Source: Emydura subglobosa (taxonomy: Eukaryota > Chordata > Testudines > Chelidae). Taken from it: a stretch of DNA of 64,000 nucleotides. The number at the start of each line of letters is the position of its first letter. Positions within the stretch are counted from its first letter, which is position 1. Location of the stretch: the NCBI GenBank assembly GCA_007922225.1, contig ML679974.1, forward strand, positions 5,135,105 through 5,199,104, written 5' to 3'. Positions 12,873 to 25,585 of this stretch are shown here, one piece after another. Below the pieces are notes generated by a model, which was not told the origin of the DNA, did not search any database, and was given only the letters and a program-made list of their open reading frames with translations. The translations under genes were made by a program, and so were the position numbers.

Positions 12873-13524
12873 TGTGGTACGGTGTGTTGGTCACCGATGT
12901 TTATCAGTGTAGGCTGCGTGCGTGTCCCTGTGTAGATGCTGTCCCAGCTCTGGCCAGGAAACCGAGACGGCTCTCACAATCGAATGAATCAACACGACCA
13001 CGGATTAGCTGAGCAACGAAGGCACCGAGGCCAGGTTTATTGCGTGCGGCACAATAAGACGTGACCTACAGAGTATCTCTGGGTCAGTTTCGTATAGGCA
13101 GCGTTACAATGGCCACAGTCCAACAGCGGGACTTTCTGTTATCTCCTAGACCAGACGTTGGTATTCCCTCTGACACCCTCTTTTATACATTGTTTCATAC
13201 AATTTTGTTCTACCCCTTTTGACGTAGGTAGTTGCCACCCTCTTGACGTAGTCTAATACCACTTTTTTCCGTTAATTGGCTGATTTGAGCAAAACAACTC
13301 CATTTATCACTTTTTAGTCATTTCTATTCATCAAAGTGTCATTTTAAGGAGTTAGTATCTTGGTACCTCCTATACCTGCTACATAATTTAATATTTTGAC
13401 AGCACTTTCCTGTGCCAGTTTCAGCTAGCTTTGTTTTTTCCACTTATACTCCTGTTCACTTGTTTTTTTTCCACTTAGGCCTTTAGCCTGTTTTACAGGC
13501 CTTAAGCTGTCACTTCTTACTACA
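12873..13524 (-). repeat. Retroviral 3' LTR (about 652 bp)
   Basis: On the - strand it starts TGTAGTAAG and ends CCGTACCACA, giving TG...CA termini. It contains a TATA-like gtataaaag (about 13181-13188) in U3 and, roughly 145 bp further on, an AATAAA (13036-13041) in a CG-containing R/U5 region. It is immediately preceded by a polypurine tract. No second LTR occurs in the window, so LTR divergence cannot be used to date it. Confidence 0.85.
13036..13041 (-). terminator. AATAAA polyadenylation signal in the LTR
   Basis: TTTATT on the + strand is AATAAA on the LTR sense strand, followed by GC-containing R/U5 sequence. It is downstream of the TATA-like box, as expected for an LTR. Confidence 0.7.
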
Positions 13525-13538
13525 TTCCCCCACTTTTT
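13525..13538 (-). other. Polypurine tract of the endogenous retrovirus
   Basis: The - strand reads AAAAAGTGGGGGAA directly against the TG start of the LTR, the expected place and composition for the plus-strand priming site of a retrovirus. Confidence 0.85.
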
Positions 13539-13999
13539 GTCTTTTTATGGGGAGGGTGTTTACCCATCGTCCTGGAAAAGCATAATGCATGGACTTAAAG
13601 GTAACCCAGTGGGCTAAACACTGTTATGTGGTCACCTCTTTTGCTACTATCCATACACTCATGCCCCATGTGTCCCTTAGTCTGCACATTCCCTCGTACG
13701 ACTGATGGACAGATTTTATTCCCAGTTGTTTTTGGTCCCTTATGGTGGGCCTGGGAATGTTAAGTCTGAGACCATTTTTATTTAGTGGGGTTCAGTAGTT
13801 GTTATAGTTCTGATACTTTGTATTATAAAATATACCTTTAGTAAATATATTGAATACTATAATATATGTGATCATATAAGATATATGATACATGTGATAA
13901 TATATGATTATGAACCTTATTGCATTTGATATGGTAATGTCGCTATGGCAGTGTTGATAGCGAGTTTTATACCTCTTTCCACATGATTTTGGAGGATGG

Positions 14000-15574
14000 C
14001 TCTTCTTGTTTGGTGTCGCATATAGCAACACATGCCCATCAAAGCAATCACTGTTAATTCCTGTATTACCATCAATAATACACTGAGTGTTCTAACTACT
14101 GGGTGTAGGGTAATGTTTTCTGGGATTGCCCACCAAGGTGTCTGTAATGCGCTCTATCTCATCCGTCTGTTGTTGAATGAGATTGGCTATTGGTATTAGA
14201 GACTCCTTACTTCTTGCCACCAAATCATATATATCTAATTTCAAATGTTCTATTGGAGGGAACATTTCAATTAATAAGCTTTGGATATGTCCAGAAGGAG
14301 GAACAATTTCAGTGAGAGTGTTCACACTGCTGGTGGACCAAAAAGCATGAATTCCAATTTGGGTAGTGCTGGTTATTGGCACACAGAATCCCGTCTCCTT
14401 TCCAGGGCACGAGTACCCATGTATAGTGAAATTGGAATACCCCAAAGCACAAACCACATCATGTATTTGCACTACTTCATTAACCAATTCCTTTTGTACC
14501 CATTGGGCCCAACCTTTTTTGGTGGTGTTGGTGTCAATTGTGGCATAACATTCACAGAGCCACCAGCCATGTTATAAGAGGCATTTTATCAATAGTGATG
14601 TCATATTGGTCCAACAGTAGGCTACTGATAACCTCCTCCTCTTTTTAACTGCCTTTCCTATTCCACTCACAATACTACAAGACCTGAGCCTCCCAGTATA
14701 GTTTCTGCAATTTCTTTCTTTTCTCTCCTTTGGTGCTCCCAAAAGGGATTTTGTGACCTTTTCCACAACTGCATTTGCATTTCCAATTCTAAATTAAACC
14801 AATCTTTATACTGTGGAGGGCATTGTTTTGGCATGGTCATACCAGTAACATTTAACTTCAGGGGTATGTAACTAATTATTGTTTCCCCTCCTTTAAACCA
14901 ATTCATCTAAACTTCTATTTTTTCTTTGAGGTCTGGATGAATGTTACATTGCAGGGCCAAATTTTCTCCTTCTAATGCTGTTATATGGTGTTCCATTACT
15001 TGTTGGGTATTGGACAGAACTTGTGGTCGATCCAGTACCTGTTCTTGGTCCCTGATTATCCTGGTCTTATTCTCCACTGATATTACATTCTTGCTACTGG
15101 AACTGATCCTAGAAGGAACAATAAAAACAATAAATAAAAACAATAATAATTAATAACCTCATCCACTTTCCAACAACAAGCATACTCCCCCTCTGTGTGT
15201 TTGGTTAATGTTAATGTCTTTTCAGTTTTTTGTTGATTTGTCCCCATTTTCTCCACACAGACGTGTTCAGTCTGGCTTATTCCTGCAACAGTCCATCCCC
15301 ATGCAATCTTTATGAGAAATGATGAAACTCAGATGGTGTGTCCTGTTTGTTGTCTTCCTTTTGTTTGGCATACCAATTTTACAACAGTTCTATATGGATG
15401 ACTTTGTCTTCTTGCAGTCAGTGTATCAGGGGGTTGTTGGAAATCTCTATTCAGAGATTCCTTACCACAAGGTGTGTCTGGTTCAAATTCTTGGTGGTCC
15501 AACAACCTGATTACCTCTTGGGTTAGAACCATCACAAGCAGCAATCTCCATATCCAGATCAGGTTTGGGTTCAT
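14000..15574 (-). pseudogene. Endogenous retroviral env-like remnant
   Basis: The fragments lie in several - strand frames. The first (from 15574) begins with a hydrophobic, signal-peptide-like stretch. Fragments at 15143-14907, 14906-14667 and 14487-14092 contain Cys and N-glycosylation sites and a heptad-like stretch (IANLIQQQTDEIERI, about 14190). Near 14095-14030 a hydrophobic segment (SVLLMVIQELTVIALMG) looks like the membrane anchor, followed by basic residues. Stops and frameshifts break the reading frame, so no functional envelope is encoded. Assignment to env rests on position before the PPT/LTR and this topology, not on a recognised family motif. Confidence 0.6.
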
Positions 15575-15655
15575 AATCTATAAAAACAAAACAAAACAAT
15601 CGCTTCTCTCTTTTTTTTTTTTTTTTTTTAAAAAAAGGGCATTGCTTCCAGCAAT

Positions 15656-16620
15656 TCACCCTTTCACTCCTGTCTGGGTCTTTTTAAGACTTTCCAGTGC
15701 TTCTTCCAATTTTGGGTGACCCCCCCCATAGCCAAGCCATGCATCCACCTTAACAGAAAATGTTTTAAATTGCTGAGGTATTACTAACACCCATTCACTA
15801 TCAGATTTGGCTACGATCAAGCCCTTTTCTTTTTTTGAGAGAAACTCCTTGCCAAGAGGAAGGGCATTCCACAATCCACTGCTGGATTAATTTATCCTTT
15901 CCCTGTATCTCTTGTAATATTTGTAATTTTTCAGTTTTAACTTGTTCTTGTTTCTTCTGTGCCTGGGTAGTTATCGCCAGAGGCAGAATTTCCCAAAGGG
16001 TGCCGATTACTGCTGCCTCTTTAGCCAATTTATCGGCTTGTTCATTTCCCCGCTGCAATGGTCCTTTTCCCTTATGTGATTTTATTTTAAGCATTCTGAT
16101 TTTTTCAGATTTTGTTGCCAACTCCTCCATTTGTTGCCAGAGGACTTTGTGTTTAATTTCAGATCCATCTGTACCCACAAAATGCACAGTAGCCCACCAT
16201 GGCAAATAAACGGTGGTGCCTTTATACACACAATCTGAATCAGTACCAATCACTATTTCAGATTGTTTTCCATTCTTTTTAATACCTCAACAACTGCTGA
16301 TACTTCTGCTGCTTGAGTGCCTCCCTTTGTCAACTTATATTGGAAGGAGTCCACAGCTTGCATGCTCCCTGTCAAACAAACTCCGGCAAAGCCTGTGACC
16401 CGTGTACCTTCTTCATAATATGAGCTTCCATCTACAAACCAAATTGTTTTTCCCAGCACTTGGTCTATCGGGGTTGCTTTAAAAATGGGGTGAGCTTTAG
16501 AATATGTTCCTGATCTGTTATAGTTAGACCCCAAACAGATATTTCAGGTTCTTTCAGGGCAACTAATTGAACATTCTCTGTCATGAGAGCAAAAGAGTTA
16601 GTAACAGAATATTTACCCAA
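15656..16620 (-). pseudogene. Endogenous retroviral pol remnant (RNase H and possible integrase start)
   Basis: RNase H type 1 acidic motifs are present in order: WFVDGSS (about 16440), QAAEVSA (about 16310), GTDSDCV (about 16248) and GNEQADKLAKEAA (about 16045). They are divided by a one-base frameshift at about 16253. A segment near 15720 (GGGHPKLEEALESLKK) may be a decayed start of the integrase zinc domain. After that, integrase is missing. All four catalytic acidic positions are still visible, but the frame is broken and RT is absent. Confidence 0.8.
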
Positions 16621-16690
16621 GGTTTTTAAAGTTACTGTGCTTGTAATACCAATTCCACTTTTGTTAACTGTTTAGAGGCACCGATTTTAA

Positions 16691-19600
16691 TAACCATTAC
16701 TTCCCTTCAACATAGCATAAAAAAAAAAGTTAAATTGAAATTAAATCAAATTAAAATTAGATGAATTAAATCAAAATGATTGTTAAGTCAGGTCTATGCA
16801 AATACTTTGAGGGTATTAAACTTTTATAATGTTTAAAGTAAAAGTGGAAACCTGTTGAATTTGTTTGGTTAGCTCCAACATCCCCACAACAGAACCAGAT
16901 ATAATATATATTGTTATACATTTGATCATTTTTGCTATAACATTCTTATAACTATATTTCAATATTTAATAAAGGTGAAAACAAGTTTATAAACACCCAA
17001 ACAAAAAATCGATATTTGCCAATATTACCTTTACATTACTGCTGAGATTTTCCCCTTACATTTTTTCCTTTGAATAAAAAATTGACTAATAATTTTTTTT
17101 TATTTTTTTTTTAAAGTTTTGCCTTCCAATAGTAAAAAATAGTTGTTAAAAACATTTAACCCTATAAATCCCTGGGTGGTTCTTGCTATTATATTGGAAA
17201 AGCAGTATCAGATTATAAAGAAAGAACTATGCACTCTTTTTATATTTTTTAAATTCATATCCATTTTACTTACACACTTTATTCTCACCTTTTTTTAAAA
17301 GGAGAACGTTCCTGGTCCTTGCAGTCTTTTCTCAATGGGCTGCAGGGCAAGCCATTTTTATTTATTAAAGAATCTTCATTGTTATGCCACTTGTATTTAA
17401 GAAGTTAATTGTGACATTGATGTGTGCTGCTGTCTTTGTATTGTCCAGAGTCTTAAGGCATTGTTTCATTTGTTTGAACCCAGTTAAAATCAAATTACTT
17501 CATGTAAACAAGGTTAAGTGGCACTTCTGTAGAATTATTGTAAATTACCAGTTTCAAAGTCATTTTCAATAATATCTAGACTCAGACTGGGCATCTGACA
17601 CTAGAAATGTGTTAGTTTATAATCTAGCAGTGTTTTCTTGAGTTGGCAGAGCATGCTTCCTAGTCAAATTTCCTCTTTTCCTTTTCTCGGCTATAGAAAT
17701 TAAACCAACATCATTTTAAGCTTCTTTCTTTACTAAAGGCAGTGATGTATAATGTTCTGATCTTGGGATTGGGAACTTGAAATGACTCAGCATTAATATT
17801 GATTCAGTTGGTTCAATTTTTCTAATGTAAATAATTTATAGTAATTAAAGTCTAGTGTATCAAATTTCTGTAGGGAAGATGTCAATTTGACTCTAAAATT
17901 GAGAATATGTTTTCATTGCAGTTCTCACAGGACTTCATTACATAAACAGATAATTATGAAGAGCGTAGAGTCGAAACCATTTTGATTACAAAGCTGTCAA
18001 AGCTAATGTATCAAGATGAAACTGCACATCAAAATTATTAGTTATCAGCTGCATTATCCATGCTTTCACAGGCAAATCCATGTTTGGGTTCCATGTCAAA
18101 GGTATATCTGAAACTGGTGCACTTGGTGTGGTCTTTTTGCCAATACATTGTTACTACTATTGTCACGAACATACACAAAACCCTTACCTGACAAATTCCA
18201 TGCCTGCAAGTCTTGCAGAAATTCATGTGCAAAATTCTCAGTAGCATATTCTGTTTGCCCACACAGTGACTGGTAACCCTTGTAATTTCTTGTGTTTACC
18301 ACAGATGGCAGGATTGTTGTAAAGGGGTTTTATAGCTAGAAATTTCAAGTCCTGCAGGAGATAGTCCAAATATTTTCCAATTCAGCTGGTACTGTTTGTT
18401 TTATGGGGCGGTGGGCTGTGGGGAACTAGATATTATGACAAGAAATGGGCCAAACCCCTGAAGTTTAGTTTCAGATCCAAACTTTCTCAAAGTTTGGTTG
18501 GAATTCAGCTCTGAGGTTTTTGTTTGGGCCAATTAGAGGAGAAGGAAGGTCTAAGCTGCAAAGTTCATGGTTTTCAGATCCAGAGAACATTACAGAGAGG
18601 GATCTGAGCTGAGAAGTTTTGGTCTGGATCCCAACTTTTACATAGTTTGGGAAGGTTCAGACCCACAATTTTTATTCAGATCTTATAAGAAGGCCTTATC
18701 TTCCAGATAATTAGCTTTTGTGGCATCTGTTACTAGTTTGTCTCTAGTGATGTCAGTGATTTTCATATTTTCCTTATTGCTTATGGCACGGTAACTACTA
18801 GTTTGTCTATGAAATAATTTGTAGAGACTGAATAAGAAGATTGGAAGGGAACTGAAGCAATTCCTATAACAAACTGTCCTCAGTGTAAAGCAGGCTTAAT
18901 TCAGCAGTGTTCGGCTAATACACTCTAGTAATATTAGCTATCATATATTTCGATAAAGTAAAATCAGTACAACATGTGAATATCCAGTTTCTGATTTAAT
19001 TCTAGTTAAGAGAAAATATTTATTTATATCAAAGCATTAAATCAGATACAGGGCCTCTTGATTACTGTAGCATGATAGTGCTTTCAAGGGGGCATAAGAA
19101 GCTACAGTATATTATGCAACTTGTTTACCACAAGGAGAAATTGTTACTGCAACCAGCAGCCTTTCTGAATTTCATTCGATTCTGAAACCATTTGCCTGTA
19201 AGGCATTCACACAGCATGAAGCTGTCAATGTTAGCATTGGTCAAAGAGCTACACATTTCTCTGATTAGAGCTGATAGAAATAAGGTAATGCAAATATGTT
19301 TTTCAGTATATAAATTTATTCTCAGGTTTCCTCCTACATCTGTTCACATTCTTTAGAATAGTTTACAACATTAAGGAATGAGCCTTTACAGAATTTAATT
19401 TGACATTTTCAGGAACTATTAAGTATATACAAAGAAAAGACTCTGCCAATGATTTAAAAAAAAAAAAAAAAGTCTATCACAGAGATTGTCATTGTGGACC
19501 ACATCTTAATAGAGAGATGATCATGTGACCCAGCTTTCCTCATAGTCATAATCCCACATCTCGGTGACAACTGCAATGATGTCTTACATGGAAAAGTACT

Positions 19601-20713
19601 ATTAGGAAAGTGTGAATGTATTTTTAATTGTTTAATGCAGTACAAGGGGGGGAGTAATCACACTGTCTTTTTGCTGTTCATTTAATCTGTCTATCCTATC
19701 CGTTCAGCTACAATAAACTCATGATAAATTTAAGAATATTCCAATGTCCAGTTATTTTCAGAATATACTAAATAATGAGAGAGAGAGAGAGAGAGAGTAG
19801 GGGGAAAAAAAGCCCAGTGACTACTGTAAATGTGGCATGGCTACTGTGCATATTCTTAACTGTTGTAAAATAAACTTCTGCTGGGACACGAGAATTTTCA
19901 TAATAGGGAATTTTAGTATCAGAATGAGTATCCCAACCTCAAGGGAAAAAAAAAAAAGCTTTCACTAATTCTGCATTAAACACTGCCTCTAAGGAGAGAG
20001 CCTTCAAGCCCATATATTTTCAATTAAATGGCAATGTTGCTATCTTTAGTGAAATGAGGACCCAGTTTAGTGACCAAATCCAGAAGTCCTTATTCAAACA
20101 AAACATCAGTCAAGTGCAGGTAGTTTTACTATTGAAATAAATAGGAGTTCTGCCCACAGAAGGACTGGAACATTTGGCCTTATATAAGTAGTTGATTTGA
20201 CTGGATTACTCTTGTTATGCTCAGAATGAGATGTTAAGAATGTCTTGAGTATTATATATTTTACTTTAGTTTATTTTCATTTTCTTTCTGGAAAACAAAC
20301 AAAATTTGGAGAAATAGATATATTGGATAAAGTGTCAAATAACAGGATTTAGCATTGCAGTATAACATTATTAAACCCTAACCAATATGATGAAAAGACG
20401 GTTTTAAGCTAAGTACGTATGAACAGAAGATCTTTTCAGTGTGGCTTGTTATCACTCATCACTGTTCATAAGCACATACTTTATTTGGATTTTTTTAAAT
20501 TTAAATTTATAAAGTCCCAATGCATCCTGTGGCTTTTGATAAGAAACCAAAATTGAAGGGTAGGAGTTGGCCCTCTGTCTGAAATTCCAGGATAGTACAT
20601 CTAAAACTAAATACATAAAATATATTTAAAAAAAAAAATTGGGACAAATATTGTCTGTGTTGATAAGTGAACGCTATGTAACCATGTTTCTGTGTAATTT
20701 GTTTTTTCTATAG
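16691..20713 (+). other. TXNDC11: TXNDC11 intron, AT-rich
   Basis: No coding exon or clear repeat was recognised. A (GA)n microsatellite lies at 19777-19797 and short A runs occur near 19456 and 20628. The intron ends in the acceptor gttttttctatag. Confidence 0.6.
19777..19797. repeat. (GA)n microsatellite
   Basis: About ten uninterrupted GA units within the intron. Confidence 0.95.
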
Positions 20714-21503
20714 ATTACCAAAGTGGCCTTGGAATACAACAACTGTAATAAAAGCCTAGCAGCTGAACCTGTTCTTCAGCAATTGAGAGATGCAAATTCA
20801 CCAGCTTTTGAGTCCAGTGTACCACATGCGCGTACACAAGTGGCAGATACATACTCCATAACCAAGTACCCATGCTGCAACACAGTGGTGCTCCCTCAGT
20901 GGCACTCAATTTCTAGGACTCACAATGTCTGTGAGCTTTGTGTCAACCAGACAGTTGGGGTCAAACCAAGTAAAGTCAATGTACCACAATGTAACTTTTT
21001 AGAGATAGAAGCAGCTTTGGACTCTTTCTACCTCAAGGAGCACACCTTTTTCCAATTTGTATCAAATACCATAGAATGCAGCAATTTCCTAAGTTTCTAT
21101 AATCCTTTTAGCTACTACACTGCATGTTGCAGGACAGTAAATAGGGGTCTGATAAATTTAATTAGTTCTGAAAAGACCGTATTTCAGACACCAAAAGTAG
21201 CATTTTCTTCCCATGGGAAGAAAGGAAAGGATGATACCCAAAATTCTGTTCCTCACATTGAGGATAGAAATTGTTTGATTCCTGACCTTCACGTTAGTGG
21301 CACTAACATTACTGGCCTGAGCTGCAGGACCAACAAGACCTTGAATCTCTATCTTCTGGATTCAAATCTGTTCTGGGTGTATGCAGAGAGACTAGGAGCA
21401 TTGAGATCTACTCATATCAAGGAATTTGCTGCCATTGTTGACCTGAAGGAAGAGGCACACTATATCCTGGATCAGAATCAAACACTTATAAAATCTACTC
21501 TAG
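20714..21503 (+). CDS. TXNDC11: TXNDC11 large central exon (790 bp, phase 0/1)
   Basis: The exon opens ITKVALEYNNCNKSLAAE and contains CCNTVVLPQWHSISRTHNVC, ECSNFLSFYNPFSYYTACC and SCRTNKTLNLYLLDSNLFW, all characteristic of TXNDC11. Many cysteines and several N-x-S/T sequons fit a lumenal ER location. The acceptor tag ends at 20713. The donor is tag|gtatgg after 21503, leaving one base of a Glu codon. Reading through the donor meets a stop about 11 codons later, which confirms that the exon ends here. The stretch between this exon and the next TXNDC11 exon holds a CR1 copy. Confidence 0.96.
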
Positions 21504-22979
21504 GTATGGTATGCAGCAATTTTGTGTTCAAAATGTAAAGTAAGCAAATACATTAAGTGAAGATAGGGTGGAATTGGCAAAAATAGTAACTTTGAAAAAC
21601 TTGTGTTCTTGACAAAAGCAGGTCAATTTATAAAATGAGACTGTGGAAGGCATTGTGGATCTTCATCTGCTTAATAACTAATCAGACAGTAGAGGCTTGT
21701 TCTAATCTAAGGTATGATAAAAGAACTAATAATTTCACAAACCTTATTTCACAAACTTATTTAGTTGAAGTGAAAATTTTGCCAACCTCCTAGGGTTTGT
21801 CATTGGGTTGACAATAGGTATGTTGTCAGACTGTTGGAATTTCCCTAAATGGTCAATCCACGAGACCAGATTGCCAGCAGATTTAAAGAAGTGTACCATA
21901 TCTCAGATTAAAAACCGCTGTTGCCTCGGAGAAAATGTTTAAAATGCATTTTATTCCTAAAATAGTACATTTATAAACCATGTATTTGACACACACACAT
22001 TTTATATAACAGAAGACATTTGCATGGAAACAGCATTGTTTGAGTTCAGCAGCTCCAGCTGTTTAATGTCTTCCATAATGCAGAGTTGATAGTGGGTTTC
22101 TGCTTCCTTGGGTAGTGATTTTACCTGTTCTTTGGCAGTGGGCTGGTCCTTCTGTTGCCCTTGGATACCATGGTGATAAATGGGGTCTGAGAATCAAAAA
22201 AGAACCAAATAGCAATTTGGAGCAGTGGTTTTTATGGAGGGAGGAGCTGCAGGCCCTCATCCGTACTGGTGGCTGTCAACCTCTGCCCCCATCCCACAAG
22301 TGGGTGAGTGGGAATGAGGCAAATCCAGGGCATCCAATATCATTGGCCAGGCTTCCCCCCCCCCATAAGAGTGTATTTTGGGAATAGCAGCTCTTTTTAC
22401 CCTACCCCCAAAAGTTGTTTTCCACCATACCTGATCACTTTTCATGCTGTGTCCATGAAAGTGCTCTTTCTTGCCCTGTTTTCAGTGCTTGATTGGCAGG
22501 TAGCCATCTGTCTGATTGGGATTAGATTTGACCACCTCTGGGAACAGGAAGGAATTTCTGACAGTTTTTTTGTTTAAAATTTAAAACAATTTTTCTAGTC
22601 AGGCAAGTTATTTCTTTTGTCCCCTCTATATGATAAATATGCCCCAGCTCCATGGAAGTGGGATTTAGATTATCCATTCCATTATAAAAGGTGGGATGGC
22701 CTTTCTTCCATCCACTCCCCAGATACAATTCTCAATATTTAGAGATACCATCAAGCAGTTCTATTCCCAAATTTGTTTTACTGTTACCCTAATCTAATGT
22801 TTATAATTAATGTATAATGTTAGAATTAGATTCTCTAATATTATATACAAGATACATAGTTGACAGTATGCTTTTAATCACCTTATTTTTATAAAAATCT
22901 TCACATTTTTCAATTCCTGCGTTTATTTCCTCTGGGTATTCTATGAGATCAAGTTCTGGATTTCTTTTGTGGAAGCTGC
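21504..22979 (+). other. TXNDC11: TXNDC11 intron segment
   Basis: No exon was recognised. A weak, degenerate repeat-like stretch may lie at about 22040-22580 (its end resembles a LINE 3' tail), but I cannot name it with confidence. There is a C-run near 22357. Confidence 0.4.
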
Positions 22980-23699
22980 ACTGCATTGTTCTCTGGTTTC
23001 TTTTTAAACATACTTTTTACTAGAACATATGAGATTCCTTCTGAAACCAGTGTTAGTGCAAAAGTTATTGGGGCTACTTTAAAACTATTTGGTGGGGGAG
23101 TGACATTATATGTAAAAGAAAGCATAGAGTCAAATAAAGTAAAAATCTTAAATGAAACAAACTGTACCATAGAAACTCTATGGGCAGAAATTCCATACTT
23201 GATTAAAAAGAGCATAGCAGTAGAAATATACTACTGGCCACCTGACCAGGATTGTGACAGTGATTGTGGAAAACTAAGGGAGGTTAGAGAGGCTATAAAA
23301 GCAGAAAGCGCAATAATAATGGATGATTTCAGTGATCCTCATATTGACTAGGTAAATGTCAGGTGTGATGCAGAGATAAAATTTTTAGACACCATTAATG
23401 ACTGCTTCTTGGATTAGCTAGTCCTGGAACCCACAAGAGGAGAGGCAATTCTTCATTTAGTGCTAAGTGGAGCATAGGATCTGGTCCAGAGGTTACTATA
23501 GCTGAAGTGCTCACTTAAATTTCACATCCTTCTAGTGGGGATTATTTATATATATATATATAAACAAACCCCATCATGGTAACATTTAACTTTAAAATGG
23601 GGAATTACACAAAAATGAGGATGCTTGTTATATGGGAATTAAAAGGAGCTGTCACAAGGTTAAATGCCTGCAAGCAGCATGGGGACTATTTAAAAACAC

Positions 23700-24056
23700 C
23701 AGTGGTATGCCGTGGATTTCCGGCGCCCAGGGGCCAATACCTGCCGCTGACGGGGGAGGGAAGGGATTCTGCAGGCCCGTTTCCTGCTCTCCCGCACTCT
23801 CTCCCCCGCTGTGGGGGCAGATGGCGGTGGGGGGTGAGGGCCTGCCTGGCCCCTTTATGGCCAGGGTCCCCACAGCTCCCTCGTTGCATCCAGTGTGGGG
23901 AAAGAGGAGCCAGTAGGACGGGAGACAGAGGGGCCAGGTCAGTGCGGCTGCCAGGGATGTCAGTGGGGGTCAGTGGTCCAAGGGCCCGGCTGGTGCTCCT
24001 CCAGGCCAGCACTCGGGGGCATGGCCCCTCCCACTCTACCCTCCAGTATGCCACTG
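23700..24056. mobile_element. hAT-type element (357 bp) with perfect 8-bp TSD, GC-rich interior
   Basis: The left end CAGTGGTATGCC and the right end AGTATGCCACTG are imperfect inverted repeats. The flanks carry an identical 8-bp duplication AAAAACAC (23692-23699 and 24057-24064). The interior is strongly GC-rich compared with the AT-rich CR1 host, and its open frames on both strands are compositional only. Confidence 0.9.
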
Positions 24057-24659
24057 AAAAACACCTTAATAGAGGCTCAGACTAAATGTTTACCCCTAAT
24101 CAAAAAAGACAATAAAAGGACCAAAAGAATACCACCATGGATAAACAGCAGAGTAAATGGAGTCCAGTAGAGCAAAAGGGCATCTTTTAAAATTTGGAAG
24201 TGAAAGCCTAGTGAAGATAATAGGAAGGACAACAAACTCTGGCAGGTTAAGTGTAACAGTATAATAAGGCAGGCCAAGAAAGAATTTGAGAAGCAACTTG
24301 CTAAAAGATGCAAAAACTAACCATAAGAATTTTATTAAGTACAACAGAAGCAGGAAACCTGCCAGACAGTAAAAAGTAAAAGAAGCATTCAGGGAAGATA
24401 AAACTATTGGGAAAAGCTAAACTAATTCTTTTGCATTGGTCTTCACTGTAAAGGATTTGGGGGAGATATTCACTGCCCAACTATTCCTTTTGGGCAACAA
24501 ATCAGAAGTACTACCCCACATTGATGTTTCAGTAGAAGAAGTTTTAGAACAAATAGATAAATTAATCCGTAATAAGTCACCAGAACCAGATGGTATTCAC
24601 TCGAGTTCTGAAGGAACTCAGATATGAAACTGCAAAACTACTCACTGTAGTATGTAACC

Positions 24660-25585
24660 CAATGGTTCCCAACCTGTGGCCCAGGGACTAAAGTGGCCTG
24701 CAGAGTCTTTCAGAGTGGCCTACCACTCCCATCCTGCTGGCTATATCAGGGAGCCGCCGCCTAAGGACTCAGGCGGAAGGTGTTGCCGGCAGGGCTACAA
24801 GACCTGTGCAGGCTCCTTGCTACAGCGCCCCCCTCCCCCAGGCTGTTGCAAGGAGAACGGCAAAGCGCTCCTCCTGGGTCCCTAGGCGCTGGGGTCCCTG
24901 CTGGAGCCAAAGGGAGGGGAGATCAGTGCTCCTTTCCCCTGGCTCCAGCAGAGAGCAAAGTACTTTGCCTGGGACCCTAGGAGCTGGGGTCCCCACTGGA
25001 GCCGAAAGGAGGGGAGCACTGATTTCCTATCCTCCTGGCTACAGAAGGAAGTCGCTGCCTAGGGACCCAGGTGGAGCGCACAGGGCTACAGGACGTGTGC
25101 AGTTTCCCTACTGCAGCCAGGGGGATGGGAGATCAGCAAGGAGGCAGCCTCCTCGCTAAACTCCTTCCATCTGGCTGCGGTGGGTGGAGGGGAAATGCTG
25201 CTGGTGGAGAAGCCAGGACCTACAATGCCTGAGGAGGGGCAGGACTCTAAAAAAATCAGGGCCTTCTGGTTTGGCCTGCACTTAGCAGGGCACCCACCAT
25301 GACTTAGCTGCCAGGCCATGTGCTTCAGGGTGTAGTGACAGTCACTCATCTACACTATTGCTTTGTCTGTAAGTGTGTGACATACTGTGAGTAATTTGTA
25401 GGTGTAAAATAGTGAATGTAAAAATGAGCACAGTAACATCAAAATGTTTGTTAGATATGTAGTGATTTGTAGTCTTTAATGATGTGTACGGCAATACGTT
25501 TTTTATGAGTTGATAGACTGGTGTCCCTTCCGGGTTGTAAAAATGATATTTGTGGCCATCAAGCCAAAAAGGTTGGGAACCACTC
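24660..25585. mobile_element. hAT-type element (926 bp) with perfect 8-bp TSD
   Basis: The ends are caatggttcccaacct and aggttgggaaccactc, inverted repeats with 13 of 16 matching from the inside. The duplication ATGTAACC is exact at 24652-24659 and 25586-25593. The interior has a GC-rich left half and an AT-rich right half and encodes no transposase, so it is non-autonomous. It is inserted in the RT region of the CR1 copy. Confidence 0.9.

Larger units (their letters stand above)
12873..16690 (-). mobile_element. 5'-truncated endogenous retrovirus (partial pol, env remnant, 3' LTR)
   Basis: On the - strand the order is the end of RT connection (about 16620-16540), RNase H (about 16480-15950), a short piece that may be the start of integrase, env-like sequence (about 15570-14000), a polypurine tract and one LTR. 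No gag, RT palm or 5' LTR follows to the right: beyond about 16690 the sequence is ordinary AT-rich intron. The env frame starts less than 300 bp after the possible integrase start, so most of integrase appears deleted. Frameshifts split both pol and env. It sits antisense in a TXNDC11 intron. The retroviral genus is not assignable by eye. Confidence 0.8.

Noticed and set aside
13800..13925. AT-rich stretch with repeated atatatg/catatat motifs
   Set aside because: Low-complexity sequence in the decayed env-LTR interval; no defined structure beyond short AT palindromes.
23576..24085. 169-codon open frame
   Set aside because: It crosses from CR1 into a hAT element and exists only because of the GC-rich insert.
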